Below, in pieces: positions 6,712 to 12,726 of a stretch of DNA of 13,206 nt (position 1 is its first letter; the number at the start of each line of letters is the position of its first letter). A program made the translations under genes and the position numbers. The notes beneath the pieces are model-generated. The model did no database searches and was not told the DNA's origin. It saw only the letters and a list, made by a program, of their open reading frames with translations. The stretch is from contig CAYUVF010000078.1 of NCBI GenBank assembly GCA_964448045.1, positions 1 through 13,206 of the forward strand, read 5' to 3'. Origin of the DNA: CAYUVF01 sp964448045 (GTDB lineage Bacteria; Bacteroidota; Rhodothermia; Rhodothermales; Salinibacteraceae).

Positions 6712-7692
6712 TTACTCGGCGGTCTGCTCCCCCGGGCGACCGGCCAGCAAGTAGAGCACGGCCATCCGCACGGCCACGCCGTTGGTGACCTGGCTGAGGA
6801 TGATGGCACGCTCGTGATCGACGACCTCGCTTTCGAGCTCTACGCCGCGGTTGACCGGCCCCGGATGCATGATGAGCAGATCGGGATGGCGCCGGAGATG
6901 CTCGCGGGTGATGCCGAAGCGCATGTGATACTCCCGCAGACTCGGAAAAAGGCCCTCATCTTGCCGTTCCAGCTGGATGCGCAGGGCCATTGCGATATCG
7001 CAGCCCTCCAGCGCCTCATCGAGCCGATGCGTTACGCGAACGCCCATCTGGTCGATGTCCACCGGCAGCATCGTCCGTGGGCCGCAGAGCGTGACGTTTG
7101 CCCCCAGCGTCGTCAGCCCATTGATGTTGGAGCGGGCCACGCGGCTGTGGGTGATATCGCCGATGATGGAGACGTTCAGCCCTGCGAACGAGTCGAAGTG
7201 ATCGCGCATCGTAAGCATATCGAGGAGCGCCTGCGTCGGATGGGCATGGGCGCCGTCCCCCGCGTTGATGATGACGCTCTCGGTGCAGCGGCTGAGGAAG
7301 TGGGGCGCCCCCGGCGAGCTATGGCGAATCACCACCATGTCCGTCTTCATCGCCTCGATGTTTTGCGCCGTGTCCTTCAGCGTCTCGCCTTTCTTGACCG
7401 ACGAGCCCGACTTGGAGAAGCTGATCGTTTCCGCCGAGAGGCGTCCGGCGGCAAGCCCAAACGAGAGCTTGGTGCGTGTGGACGGCTCGAAAAACATGTT
7501 GGCGACAGTCACGCCCTGCAAGGTGGGCACGCGGCGCACGCGGCGATCGAGCACTTTGCGGAACTCGCGGGCCGTGTCGAGAATGAGCCGAATCTCGGCG
7601 GCGGAGTAGGTGGAGAGATCCAGCAGATGGCGGTGCTGTAGATTTTCGATCGTCGATTTTCGATCGCCGATTGATATTGGTTCTGATTCCAT
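6712..7692 (-). CDS. pyrB: Aspartate carbamoyltransferase catalytic chain
   Basis: This 326-residue enzyme joins carbamoyl phosphate and L-aspartate to form N-carbamoyl-L-aspartate, the first committed step of pyrimidine synthesis. All the active-site motifs are present: FFEPSTRTKLSF (67-78, phosphate binding), SSVKKGET (97-104, the lysine-bearing loop), HPTQ (151-154), HSRVARSN (182-189), RIQ near 238 and MHPGPVNRG (275-283). The HPGPVNRG form resembles the Bacillus/Thermus type rather than the E. coli HPLPR type, and no pyrI regulatory-chain gene is nearby. ATG 7692 is the only usable start, but residues about 7-17 (SIGDRKSTIEN) are encoded by a 14-bp repeat and are unlike normal PyrB N-termini. 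It lies 109 bases after pyrR on the same strand, which makes control by PyrR or uridine nucleotides plausible. No strong Shine-Dalgarno is visible. Confidence 0.97.
   Translation of the reverse strand: MESEPISIGDRKSTIENLQHRHLLDLSTYSAAEIRLILDTAREFRKVLDRRVRRVPTLQGVTVANMFFEPSTRTKLSFGLAAGRLSAETISFSKSGSSVKKGETLKDTAQNIEAMKTDMVVIRHSSPGAPHFLSRCTESVIINAGDGAHAHPTQALLDMLTMRDHFDSFAGLNVSIIGDITHSRVARSNINGLTTLGANVTLCGPRTMLPVDIDQMGVRVTHRLDEALEGCDIAMALRIQLERQDEGLFPSLREYHMRFGITREHLRRHPDLLIMHPGPVNRGVELESEVVDHERAIILSQVTNGVAVRMAVLYLLAGRPGEQTAE
7641..7672. repeat. 14-bp (2 x 7) repeat inside the 5' end of pyrB
   Basis: GATTTTCGATCGTC (7641-7654) is followed directly by GATTTTCGATCGCC (7655-7668), and GATT of a further unit follows. 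Every 7-base unit begins GA and ends in C (GANNNNC), the same pattern as the array upstream of pyrR. It lies within the pyrB reading frame and encodes the unusual N-terminal residues. Confidence 0.75.
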
Positions 7693-7733
7693 AGCGTTTC
7701 AGTCGTGATTCTGACGGCTCGCCCGCCGCGGTT

Positions 7734-7817
7734 GGTCACTGGTCATTCGTCACTGGTATCTCCCCACCACTCGCAATGCGCCCTTTCTCATGCGCCCTTC
7801 CTCATGCGTCATTCGCC
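7734..7817. repeat. Heptad-phased repeat array in the pyrR-pyrB gap
   Basis: Twelve 7-base units run without a phase break. At 7734-7761 the units are GGTCACT, GGTCATT and two variants. At 7776-7817 there are three 14-base copies: ATGCGCCCTTTCTC (7776-7789), ATGCGCCCTTCCTC (7790-7803) and a diverged copy (7804-7817). The two blocks are 42 bases apart, exactly six units. The last copy contains the pyrR stop codon (7802-7804 with its neighbours) and encodes the last few PyrR residues. The remaining gap sequence up to pyrB shows nothing recognisable. Confidence 0.75.
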
Positions 7818-8368
7818 ACGAGCCAGACGCCCTCGCGATTGTCGATTTCTTGTAGCCGTACGCGCACCATCTCCCCCGGCAGCGTGGGCACCTCGCGTCC
7901 CACGATGTCGGCCGTGATGGGCAGCTCGCGGTGCCCCCGGTCGATGATGACGAGAAAGTGAACCGAGGCGGGACGGCCCATGTCCATCAGCGCATCGAGG
8001 GCGGCCCGGGCGGTGCGGCCCGTGTAGAGCACATCATCAACGAGGATGAGGTGGCGGCCGCTGACGTCGAACGGGATGCTCGTGGTCTGCACGCTGGGCG
8101 GGGCGAGGCGCATCCGCACATCGTCGCGATACATCGTGACATCGAGTACCCCCACGGGCAGTTCGACGCCCTCGGCGGCTCGGATGCGTGTTTGCAGCCG
8201 CCGGGCCAGGTGCACCCCGCGCGTCTGCATCCCGATGAGCGCGAACGTTTCGGCCGCGTCCGCCTCGGTGGCGCTGAGCTCCAGGATCTGCTGTGCCATC
8301 CGGTCGAGCGTGCGTCCCAGGTCACGCGCCGACATCAGGCGCGCCTTGATGCGATCGTTGGGCTCCAT
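7802..8368 (-). CDS. pyrR: PyrR bifunctional pyrimidine regulator / uracil phosphoribosyltransferase
   Basis: This 188-residue protein is normal length for PyrR. The PRPP-binding loop is LILVDDVLYTGRTARAAL (107-124), close to the Bacillus form. Also visible are the LDVTMYRDD segment (75-83) and the C-terminal block RELPITADIVGREVPTLPGE (147-166). In Bacillus, PyrR binds UMP or UTP and the pyr mRNA leader to control attenuation, and it can convert uracil plus PRPP to UMP. ATG 8368 is chosen because homology begins there; the frame stays open back to 8536 through repeat-derived sequence that looks non-coding. It is the first gene of the minus-strand run and is followed by pyrB after 109 bases. 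I see no classical PyrR-binding loop or anti-antiterminator in either leader, so its mode of control here is uncertain. Confidence 0.95.
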   Translation of the reverse strand: MEPNDRIKARLMSARDLGRTLDRMAQQILELSATEADAAETFALIGMQTRGVHLARRLQTRIRAAEGVELPVGVLDVTMYRDDVRMRLAPPSVQTTSIPFDVSGRHLILVDDVLYTGRTARAALDALMDMGRPASVHFLVIIDRGHRELPITADIVGREVPTLPGEMVRVRLQEIDNREGVWLVANDA

Positions 8369-8537
8369 CGTTTGACTTGCGAAGTTCGAGGGTCGATTTG
8401 CGAATGGCGACGAACCGGGGGCGGACGCGCATCCACCCATCGACATTCGGCACTCGGAATGTGCCACAAGGAACTGAAAACGGCAGAGACTTTCTAATTC
8501 TTGTCTCCGCTGTCTCATTTCCCATCCGGTTTTCATC
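8369..8537. promoter_or_regulatory. Divergent region between pyrR and the DUF58 gene
   Basis: These 169 bases must carry promoters for both directions. They contain a 7-base repeat array (8374-8415), a weaker G-phased stretch (8442-8476) and an imperfect hairpin: GGCAGAGAC (8482-8490) against GTCTCCGCT (8503-8511). On the minus strand that hairpin is followed by CGTTTTC, so it could act as a weak attenuator upstream of pyrR. I could not assign a confident promoter box to either gene. Confidence 0.4.
8374..8415. repeat. Six consecutive GANNNNC heptamers upstream of pyrR
   Basis: Six back-to-back 7-base units, starting at 8374, 8381, 8388, 8395, 8402 and 8409, all begin GA and end C. The first and fourth, GACTTGC and GATTTGC, are nearly identical and 21 bases apart. 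The pattern is the same as in the repeat at the start of pyrB. Confidence 0.75.
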
Positions 8538-9470
8538 GTGACCGAGCGTCCCTCCGCCCTGCGCTACCTGGACCCCGTTGTCATCTCGCAACTCAAAAAC
8601 ATGGAGTTGCGCGCGCGGCTCATCGTCGAAGGCTTTATCACCGGCCTTCACCGGAGTCCCTATCACGGCTTCTCGGTCGAATTTGCCGAACACCGGCCCT
8701 ACAACCCCGGCGACGAACTGCGCCACGTCGACTGGAAAGTGTTCGCCAAGACGGATCGCTACTACATCAAGCAGTACGAGGAGGAGACGAACCTGCGGCA
8801 CTACATCGTGCTGGATACCTCGCCGTCGATGCGCTACAAGAGCGCGGAAGCGATCTCGAAGCTGGAGTACGGCTCGTACCTCGCGGCTGCGTTGCACAAC
8901 CTGATGATCAAGCAGCGTGACGCCACGGGCCTGATCGCCTTCGACGAATCGGTACACACGGTGCGGCGCCCGAAGGCCACGCGGGCCTACCTCCGGCAGC
9001 TGCTCGTAATGCTCGACAAGCTGAGCCGGTCGGAAGCGCGCGGGCAGCGAACGAGTGCGGCGTCGGCACTGGACGAAGTAGCCGAGCGCATCGCCCGCCG
9101 ATCGCTCGTCGTCGTCATCACCGATCTGTTCGAAAACATTGCCGCGCACGATGATCTGCTGAAGGCACTGCGCCATCTGCGCCACCGCGGCCACGAGGTC
9201 ATCGTCTTCCACGTGCTTGAAGGCGAAACGGAGCGCCAGTTCAACTTTCCCGACGTGCCGATGCTCTTCCGTGACGTGGAAACCGGCGAGGAGCTCTCGC
9301 TCCAGCCCGCCCAGCTCCGAGAGCACTATCAGGAGGCCGTTGCCCACTTCAGCGAGCGCTTCCGGCGCCGCTGTCTCGAACACGATATCGACTTCGCCGA
9401 GCTCGACACGGCCGAGCCGTACGACACCGCCCTGATGGCGTATCTCAACAAACGCCGCCAGCTCGTGTAA
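8538..9470 (+). CDS. DUF58 family protein with a von Willebrand A-like fold
   Basis: This 310-residue soluble protein contains the DUF58 signature GLHRSPYHGFSVEFAEHRPY (36-55) with NPGDELRHVDWKVFAKTDR (56-74) and YIKQYEEETNL (76-86). It is followed by a VWA-type domain with the metal-site motif DTSPSM (93-98) and a later ITDLFEN (194-200) strand. Family members usually sit beside a MoxR-type AAA+ ATPase and BatA-like VWA proteins, and are thought to help assemble or mature envelope or metal-dependent complexes. No MoxR gene lies within this window, so its ATPase partner must be elsewhere or absent. The start is GTG 8538; the next in-frame ATG would cut 21 residues from the conserved N-terminus. 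It is divergent from pyrR and followed after 89 bases by an M20 amidohydrolase on the same strand. The biochemical role is unknown. Confidence 0.93.
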   Translation: MTERPSALRYLDPVVISQLKNMELRARLIVEGFITGLHRSPYHGFSVEFAEHRPYNPGDELRHVDWKVFAKTDRYYIKQYEEETNLRHYIVLDTSPSMRYKSAEAISKLEYGSYLAAALHNLMIKQRDATGLIAFDESVHTVRRPKATRAYLRQLLVMLDKLSRSEARGQRTSAASALDEVAERIARRSLVVVITDLFENIAAHDDLLKALRHLRHRGHEVIVFHVLEGETERQFNFPDVPMLFRDVETGEELSLQPAQLREHYQEAVAHFSERFRRRCLEHDIDFAELDTAEPYDTALMAYLNKRRQLV

Positions 9471-9478
9471 TCGCGCCT

Positions 9479-9555
9479 GTTCCGAATTCAGGGGATGGCG
9501 TTCTGAGTTCGGCACGATGCGTTGAACCGGATCCTCTGAACGGAACTCCAACCCC
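9479..9555. repeat. Heptad-phased repeat, DUF58-amidohydrolase gap
   Basis: Eleven 7-base units fill almost the whole gap. GTT-starting units fall at 9479, 9500, 9507 and 9521, all separated by multiples of 7. GTTCTGA (9500-9506) is identical to the first unit of the array at 379. GAAC- and GGAAC-type units continue to about 9548. No promoter could be picked out of it. Confidence 0.65.
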
Positions 9556-9559
9556 ACTC

Positions 9560-10765
9560 ATGCTCGACGCAATCCGATCTCATGCGGATGCCTTGTTTCC
9601 CGAGATCGTGCGCCTGCGCCGCACGCTCCATCGCCATCCCGAACTGGCGCGAAAGGAGCAGGCCACGGCACAGCTCATAGCCGATACGCTCGGCGATCTG
9701 GATGATGTGCACGTGCAGACGGGTATCTACGAAACGGGGGTGATGGCCACACTGCAGGGCGGACGGCCCGGCCCCACGCTCCTCCTCCGTGCCGACATGG
9801 ATGCACTGCCGATCACAGAAGAAACCGGCCTCGACTTCGCATCCGAGAACCCGGGTGTGATGCACGCCTGCGGCCACGACGTGCACACCTCCTCGCTGCT
9901 CGGCGCGGCGCAGATCCTCCACCGCATCCGCGACGACGTGCACGGGACCGTCCGGTTCTGCTTTCAACCGACGGAAGAGCGCATCCCCGGCGGCGCCAAA
10001 TTTATGATTGAGGAGGGCGTGTTGGCGGCCAACAGCACGTCGCCGCCCGTCGACGCCGTCTTTGGCCAGCACGTCAAGCCCTCGCTTCCGGTGGGCACTA
10101 TCGGCGTGCGACCGGGCATGTTCATGGCCTCGGCGGACGAGGTCCACATCACCATCCACGGCGAGGGCGGCCATGCCGCAGCGCCCCACGAACTCGCGAC
10201 GGATGCCACATACGTCGCCAGCCAGATCGTTGTCGCGCTGCAATCGGTCATCAGCCGCCACTGCCCCCCCGGCGTCCCCAGCATCCTGACCATCGGCAAG
10301 CTGACGGCCAAAGGCGCCACCAACGTGATCCCCGAGCGGGCGCATCTGGAGGGCACCTTCCGCGCAATGGATGAGGACTGGCGCACAGAGGGCCATGCGC
10401 TGATCCGGCGCGTCATCCACCACACCGCCGAGGCCCACGGCGCCACCGCCGACATCGATCTGCGGGTGGGCTATCCGGCCCTCTTCAACCACGACGCCCC
10501 CACGGCCCACGTCCGCTCGGCCGCAACCGAGTACGTCGGCCCGGAGCGCACCATCGACCTCGACCGCTGGTTTGCCGGGGAAGACTTCGCGTACTTTCTA
10601 CAGGAGCGCCCCGGCACATTCTACTGCCTCGGCGTCCGCAATGAGGAGCGCGGTATCACACACGGCCTTCACACGCCGCAGTTCACCGTCGATGAGGACG
10701 CGCTGCGCGTCGGGGCCGGGTTTATGGCATATCTGACCTGGTCGTACGGCGCGAAGCGCGCGTAG
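9560..10765 (+). CDS. M20 family amidohydrolase (N-acyl-amino-acid / hippurate hydrolase type)
   Basis: This 401-residue binuclear metal enzyme is normal length for the M20D class, which cleaves N-acyl or N-aminoacyl amide bonds (hippurate, N-acetyl amino acids, IAA conjugates). Visible motifs are RRTLHRHPEL (20-29), LLLRADMDALPI (74-85), the metal ligands in HACGHD (102-107), FQPTEE (135-140) with the catalytic Glu pair, GQH (169-171), the dimerisation-domain GHAAAPH (204-210), TNVIPE (254-259), GEDFAYFL (340-347) and the last ligand region GLHTPQF (369-375). It probably acts in the cytoplasm, since no signal peptide is seen. It follows the DUF58 gene after 89 bases, while a separate promoter candidate lies after it. 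The substrate cannot be read from sequence. The PTEER-IPGGA spacing differs slightly from the common PAEE-GPGGA. Confidence 0.92.
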   Translation: MLDAIRSHADALFPEIVRLRRTLHRHPELARKEQATAQLIADTLGDLDDVHVQTGIYETGVMATLQGGRPGPTLLLRADMDALPITEETGLDFASENPGVMHACGHDVHTSSLLGAAQILHRIRDDVHGTVRFCFQPTEERIPGGAKFMIEEGVLAANSTSPPVDAVFGQHVKPSLPVGTIGVRPGMFMASADEVHITIHGEGGHAAAPHELATDATYVASQIVVALQSVISRHCPPGVPSILTIGKLTAKGATNVIPERAHLEGTFRAMDEDWRTEGHALIRRVIHHTAEAHGATADIDLRVGYPALFNHDAPTAHVRSAATEYVGPERTIDLDRWFAGEDFAYFLQERPGTFYCLGVRNEERGITHGLHTPQFTVDEDALRVGAGFMAYLTWSYGAKRA

Positions 10766-10816
10766 CCGCCCGTCCGATCCATCGAGAGCGTTTTTGGATA
10801 ATTACTCGTTTCGGAC

Positions 10817-10845
10817 TTGACGATCCCTTCACTTTAATTTAACAT
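10817..10845 (+). promoter_or_regulatory. Candidate sigma-70-like promoter for the kinase-GNAT gene
   Basis: TTGACG (10817-10822) and TAACAT (10840-10845) are separated by 17 bases in the most AT-rich stretch of the window. Transcription from about 10852 would leave roughly a 60-base leader before ATG 10911. If the host uses Bacteroidota-type promoters (TTTG / TAnnTTTG) this match may be accidental. Confidence 0.45.
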
Positions 10846-10910
10846 ACAGGTGACCCTACACCTCTTGCGTCCTCGTTGTTTTCCCTTCCTGATTGAGTTG
10901 GACGGCGCAC

Positions 10911-12389
10911 ATGGATGTCGAAATGCGGTTGCCGAACGATCTCGGCGTGATCGGCGCGGTGATCGATTTTACGTACAAGTGGGGTCTGAACGCCGGGCTC
11001 GATGGGCCACATGCCCGCCGCCTCGCGCTGGCGATGGATGAGCTGATCAGTGACATCGTCCAGTTCGCCTTCTGGGACGAGGAGTCGCACTTCGACCTCA
11101 CCTTCCGGCGCGACCTTTCCACCGTGGAGATCATCGTGCAGGAAGAGGGGCAACCCTTCGACCCCGACCGGTACCGCTACGACCGCGACCGCGCCGTGAA
11201 TGAAGGCAACTTCGAGGGCGCCGGGCTAAAGCTTATTCGCCACCTCGTCGATGAGTTCACCTTCCTCAACAAGGGCAAGGAGGGGAAGGAATTTCGCCTG
11301 GCCATGACGATTACGGCTGAGCACATCGCCGAGCGGTTTTCTGGCGACCCGGCCCTGTCTCCCACCTCGGCCGATGAGAACACGGAGTACGAACTGCACC
11401 TCGTCACCACCGCCGACGCCGAGGACGTCTCCAAGCTCATCTATCGCACCTACGGCTATACCTACGTCAAAGACAGCCTGTACTTCCCCGACAAGGTCGA
11501 GCGCGCACTGGACCGGGGCGAAAAGTTCGGCGTCATCGTGCGTACCGGATGCGGCGAGGCCGTGGGCTACTTTGCCGTATTGCACACGACCGATTCCAAC
11601 ATCGGCGAAGTGGGCGAGGCCGTGGTCTCTGTCAACCATCGCCGGCGCGGACTCATGACCAAAATGCTCGATGCGCTCATCCAGGAGGCGAAAGCGCGTA
11701 GCCTGCACGGCGTCTTCGGGGAAGCTGTCACGGTGCACACCATCAGCCAGCGCGCCAATGCCCATTTCGACTTCAAATCGACAGCGCTGGTGCTGGGCAC
11801 GTTCGAAGCCGAGCGCTTCAAGGGGCTGGTCGACTCGTATCCCCAGCCGCTGTCCGTAATCATCGACTTTCTTCCGCTGGTCGATCCCGAGCCGCGAACG
11901 GCGTACCTGCCCTCAAAATACGCCGATCTGCTACAGGCCATTTACGATGAGCTCGACTTTACCCTCCAGCGGCCGGAGCCCGCCCCCGTGGACCTCGCCG
12001 ACGAGTCGGATCTCGATCTGCATATCAACTACAAGCACAGATACGCACTCATCGTCGTCCGCGAATACGGCCGCGACCTCGATGATCAGATCGAGCAGAT
12101 GGTAGCTGACCTCGATTCGGAGGACCTGAAAGTGCTATATATCGATCTGCCGCTGGACGACCCCACGACCCCGCGCGCCGCCCAGGTCGTGCGCCAACTC
12201 GGCTTCATCTTCTCCGGCCTGATGCCGTTCTTTCATCAGGAGCGCGATTACCTCCGCCTGCAACGGCCCATGGTGGCGCTCGATATGGACTACATCCACG
12301 TGTATTCGGACCTGGCGAAGACGATCAAGCAAACAGTCAGCGAGGAACTCGAATGGGCTACGAAAAAACTGAAAACCAGCTCAACGTGA
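10911..12389 (+). CDS. RsbW-like ATPase fused to GNAT acetyltransferase and a GNAT-like domain
   Basis: This 492-residue soluble protein has three parts. Residues 1-140 are an anti-sigma-kinase-type HATPase domain, with AMDELISDIVQFAF (41-54) as N-box, EEGQPFDP (78-85) as G1 box and GAGLKLIRHLVDEFTF (103-118) as G2 box. Residues about 158-320 are a GNAT domain with the acetyl-CoA loop VNHRRRGLMTKMLDAL (241-256). Residues about 335-455 include a weaker GNAT-like segment ending VVRQLGFIFSGLMPFFHQER (427-446). RsbW-type kinases phosphorylate STAS proteins and hold sigma factors, and the next gene encodes such a STAS protein. The N-box Asn is Asp48 and the G1 Asp is Glu79, so ATP use may be altered. 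ATG 10911 is preferred to a TTG six codons upstream. No sigma factor or PP2C phosphatase gene is visible. Domain calls are firm; the target and the role of the acetyltransferase are unknown. Confidence 0.87.
   Translation: MDVEMRLPNDLGVIGAVIDFTYKWGLNAGLDGPHARRLALAMDELISDIVQFAFWDEESHFDLTFRRDLSTVEIIVQEEGQPFDPDRYRYDRDRAVNEGNFEGAGLKLIRHLVDEFTFLNKGKEGKEFRLAMTITAEHIAERFSGDPALSPTSADENTEYELHLVTTADAEDVSKLIYRTYGYTYVKDSLYFPDKVERALDRGEKFGVIVRTGCGEAVGYFAVLHTTDSNIGEVGEAVVSVNHRRRGLMTKMLDALIQEAKARSLHGVFGEAVTVHTISQRANAHFDFKSTALVLGTFEAERFKGLVDSYPQPLSVIIDFLPLVDPEPRTAYLPSKYADLLQAIYDELDFTLQRPEPAPVDLADESDLDLHINYKHRYALIVVREYGRDLDDQIEQMVADLDSEDLKVLYIDLPLDDPTTPRAAQVVRQLGFIFSGLMPFFHQERDYLRLQRPMVALDMDYIHVYSDLAKTIKQTVSEELEWATKKLKTSST
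12342..12347 (+). promoter_or_regulatory. Internal ribosome binding site for the STAS gene
   Basis: GAGGAA inside the last codons of the kinase-GNAT gene lies five bases before ATG 12353. It supports the 37-base overlapping start and translational coupling. Confidence 0.6.
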
Positions 12390-12634
12390 CGCTGGAGCGC
12401 GACCTGACGGTGTTGACCGGGCGCCACATCGAGCGCCTGGCACAGGACGTCGATCGCGTCCACATCGACTGCTCGGCCGCCAACCTGATCGACAGCGAGG
12501 GCGTGATCGTGCTTTACCGGCTCGTGCGCGATGGCAAACAGGTCAAGCTGAACCGGCCGCCCGAGATCTTCTACGAGGTGCTGGAGATCCTTGACCTCGA
12601 CACGTTTTTCGACCTCGATGCGATGGTAGAGTGA
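12353..12634 (+). CDS. STAS domain protein (anti-sigma factor antagonist-like)
   Basis: This 93-residue acidic protein has the SpoIIAA/RsbV fold pattern: a short beta strand (LNVTLERDLTVLT), then VHIDCSAANLIDSEGVIVLY (36-55). The DSEG motif puts Ser48 at the position of the phosphorylated Ser58 of Bacillus SpoIIAA, so the phosphoacceptor appears kept. It is shorter than SpoIIAA (about 117) and lacks part of the C-terminal helix region. Its start overlaps the end of the upstream kinase-GNAT gene by 37 bases in another frame. GAGGAA (12342-12347) provides a good ribosome site inside that gene, so the two are almost certainly translationally coupled and partners. The expected cycle is phosphorylation by the upstream kinase domain and release by an unseen phosphatase, which is inference from the family. 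Confidence 0.87.
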   Translation: MGYEKTENQLNVTLERDLTVLTGRHIERLAQDVDRVHIDCSAANLIDSEGVIVLYRLVRDGKQVKLNRPPEIFYEVLEILDLDTFFDLDAMVE

Positions 12635-12670
12635 AACAGGATGCGGCCCGCGCCGTGCTATGAGAGGTGT

Positions 12671-12694
12671 ATCCGGCCCTTCTGCACGCCGGAT
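12671..12694. terminator. Small hairpin after the STAS gene
   Basis: ATCCGGC (12671-12677) and GCCGGAT (12688-12694) form a perfect 7-bp stem with a 10-base loop in the 92-base gap before the next gene. A T-run (12715-12719) lies about 20 bases further, too far for a classical terminator, so the call is weak. Confidence 0.3.
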
Positions 12695-12726
12695 GTGCCG
12701 GCCGTTTCGCTCAGTTTTTCCGCTCC

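Noticed and set aside
4679..6754. A 691-codon open frame on the plus strand opposite sbcB and the membrane gene
   Set aside because: Its translation has no recognisable domain and is rich in Arg, His and Pro as expected from antisense GC-rich DNA. The opposite strand carries a clear exonuclease I.
7693..7801. Classical PyrR-binding attenuator before pyrB
   Set aside because: The expected conserved purine-rich loop and terminator/antiterminator pair are missing; the gap is mostly heptad repeat.
8369..8536. A 56-codon upstream extension of pyrR
   Set aside because: It runs through repeat-derived DNA and a hairpin, and PyrR homology starts only at ATG 8368.
8322..9557. A 411-codon open frame on the minus strand opposite the DUF58 gene
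   Set aside because: It is antisense to a well-conserved DUF58 protein and shows no motif; its tail is made of repeat sequence.
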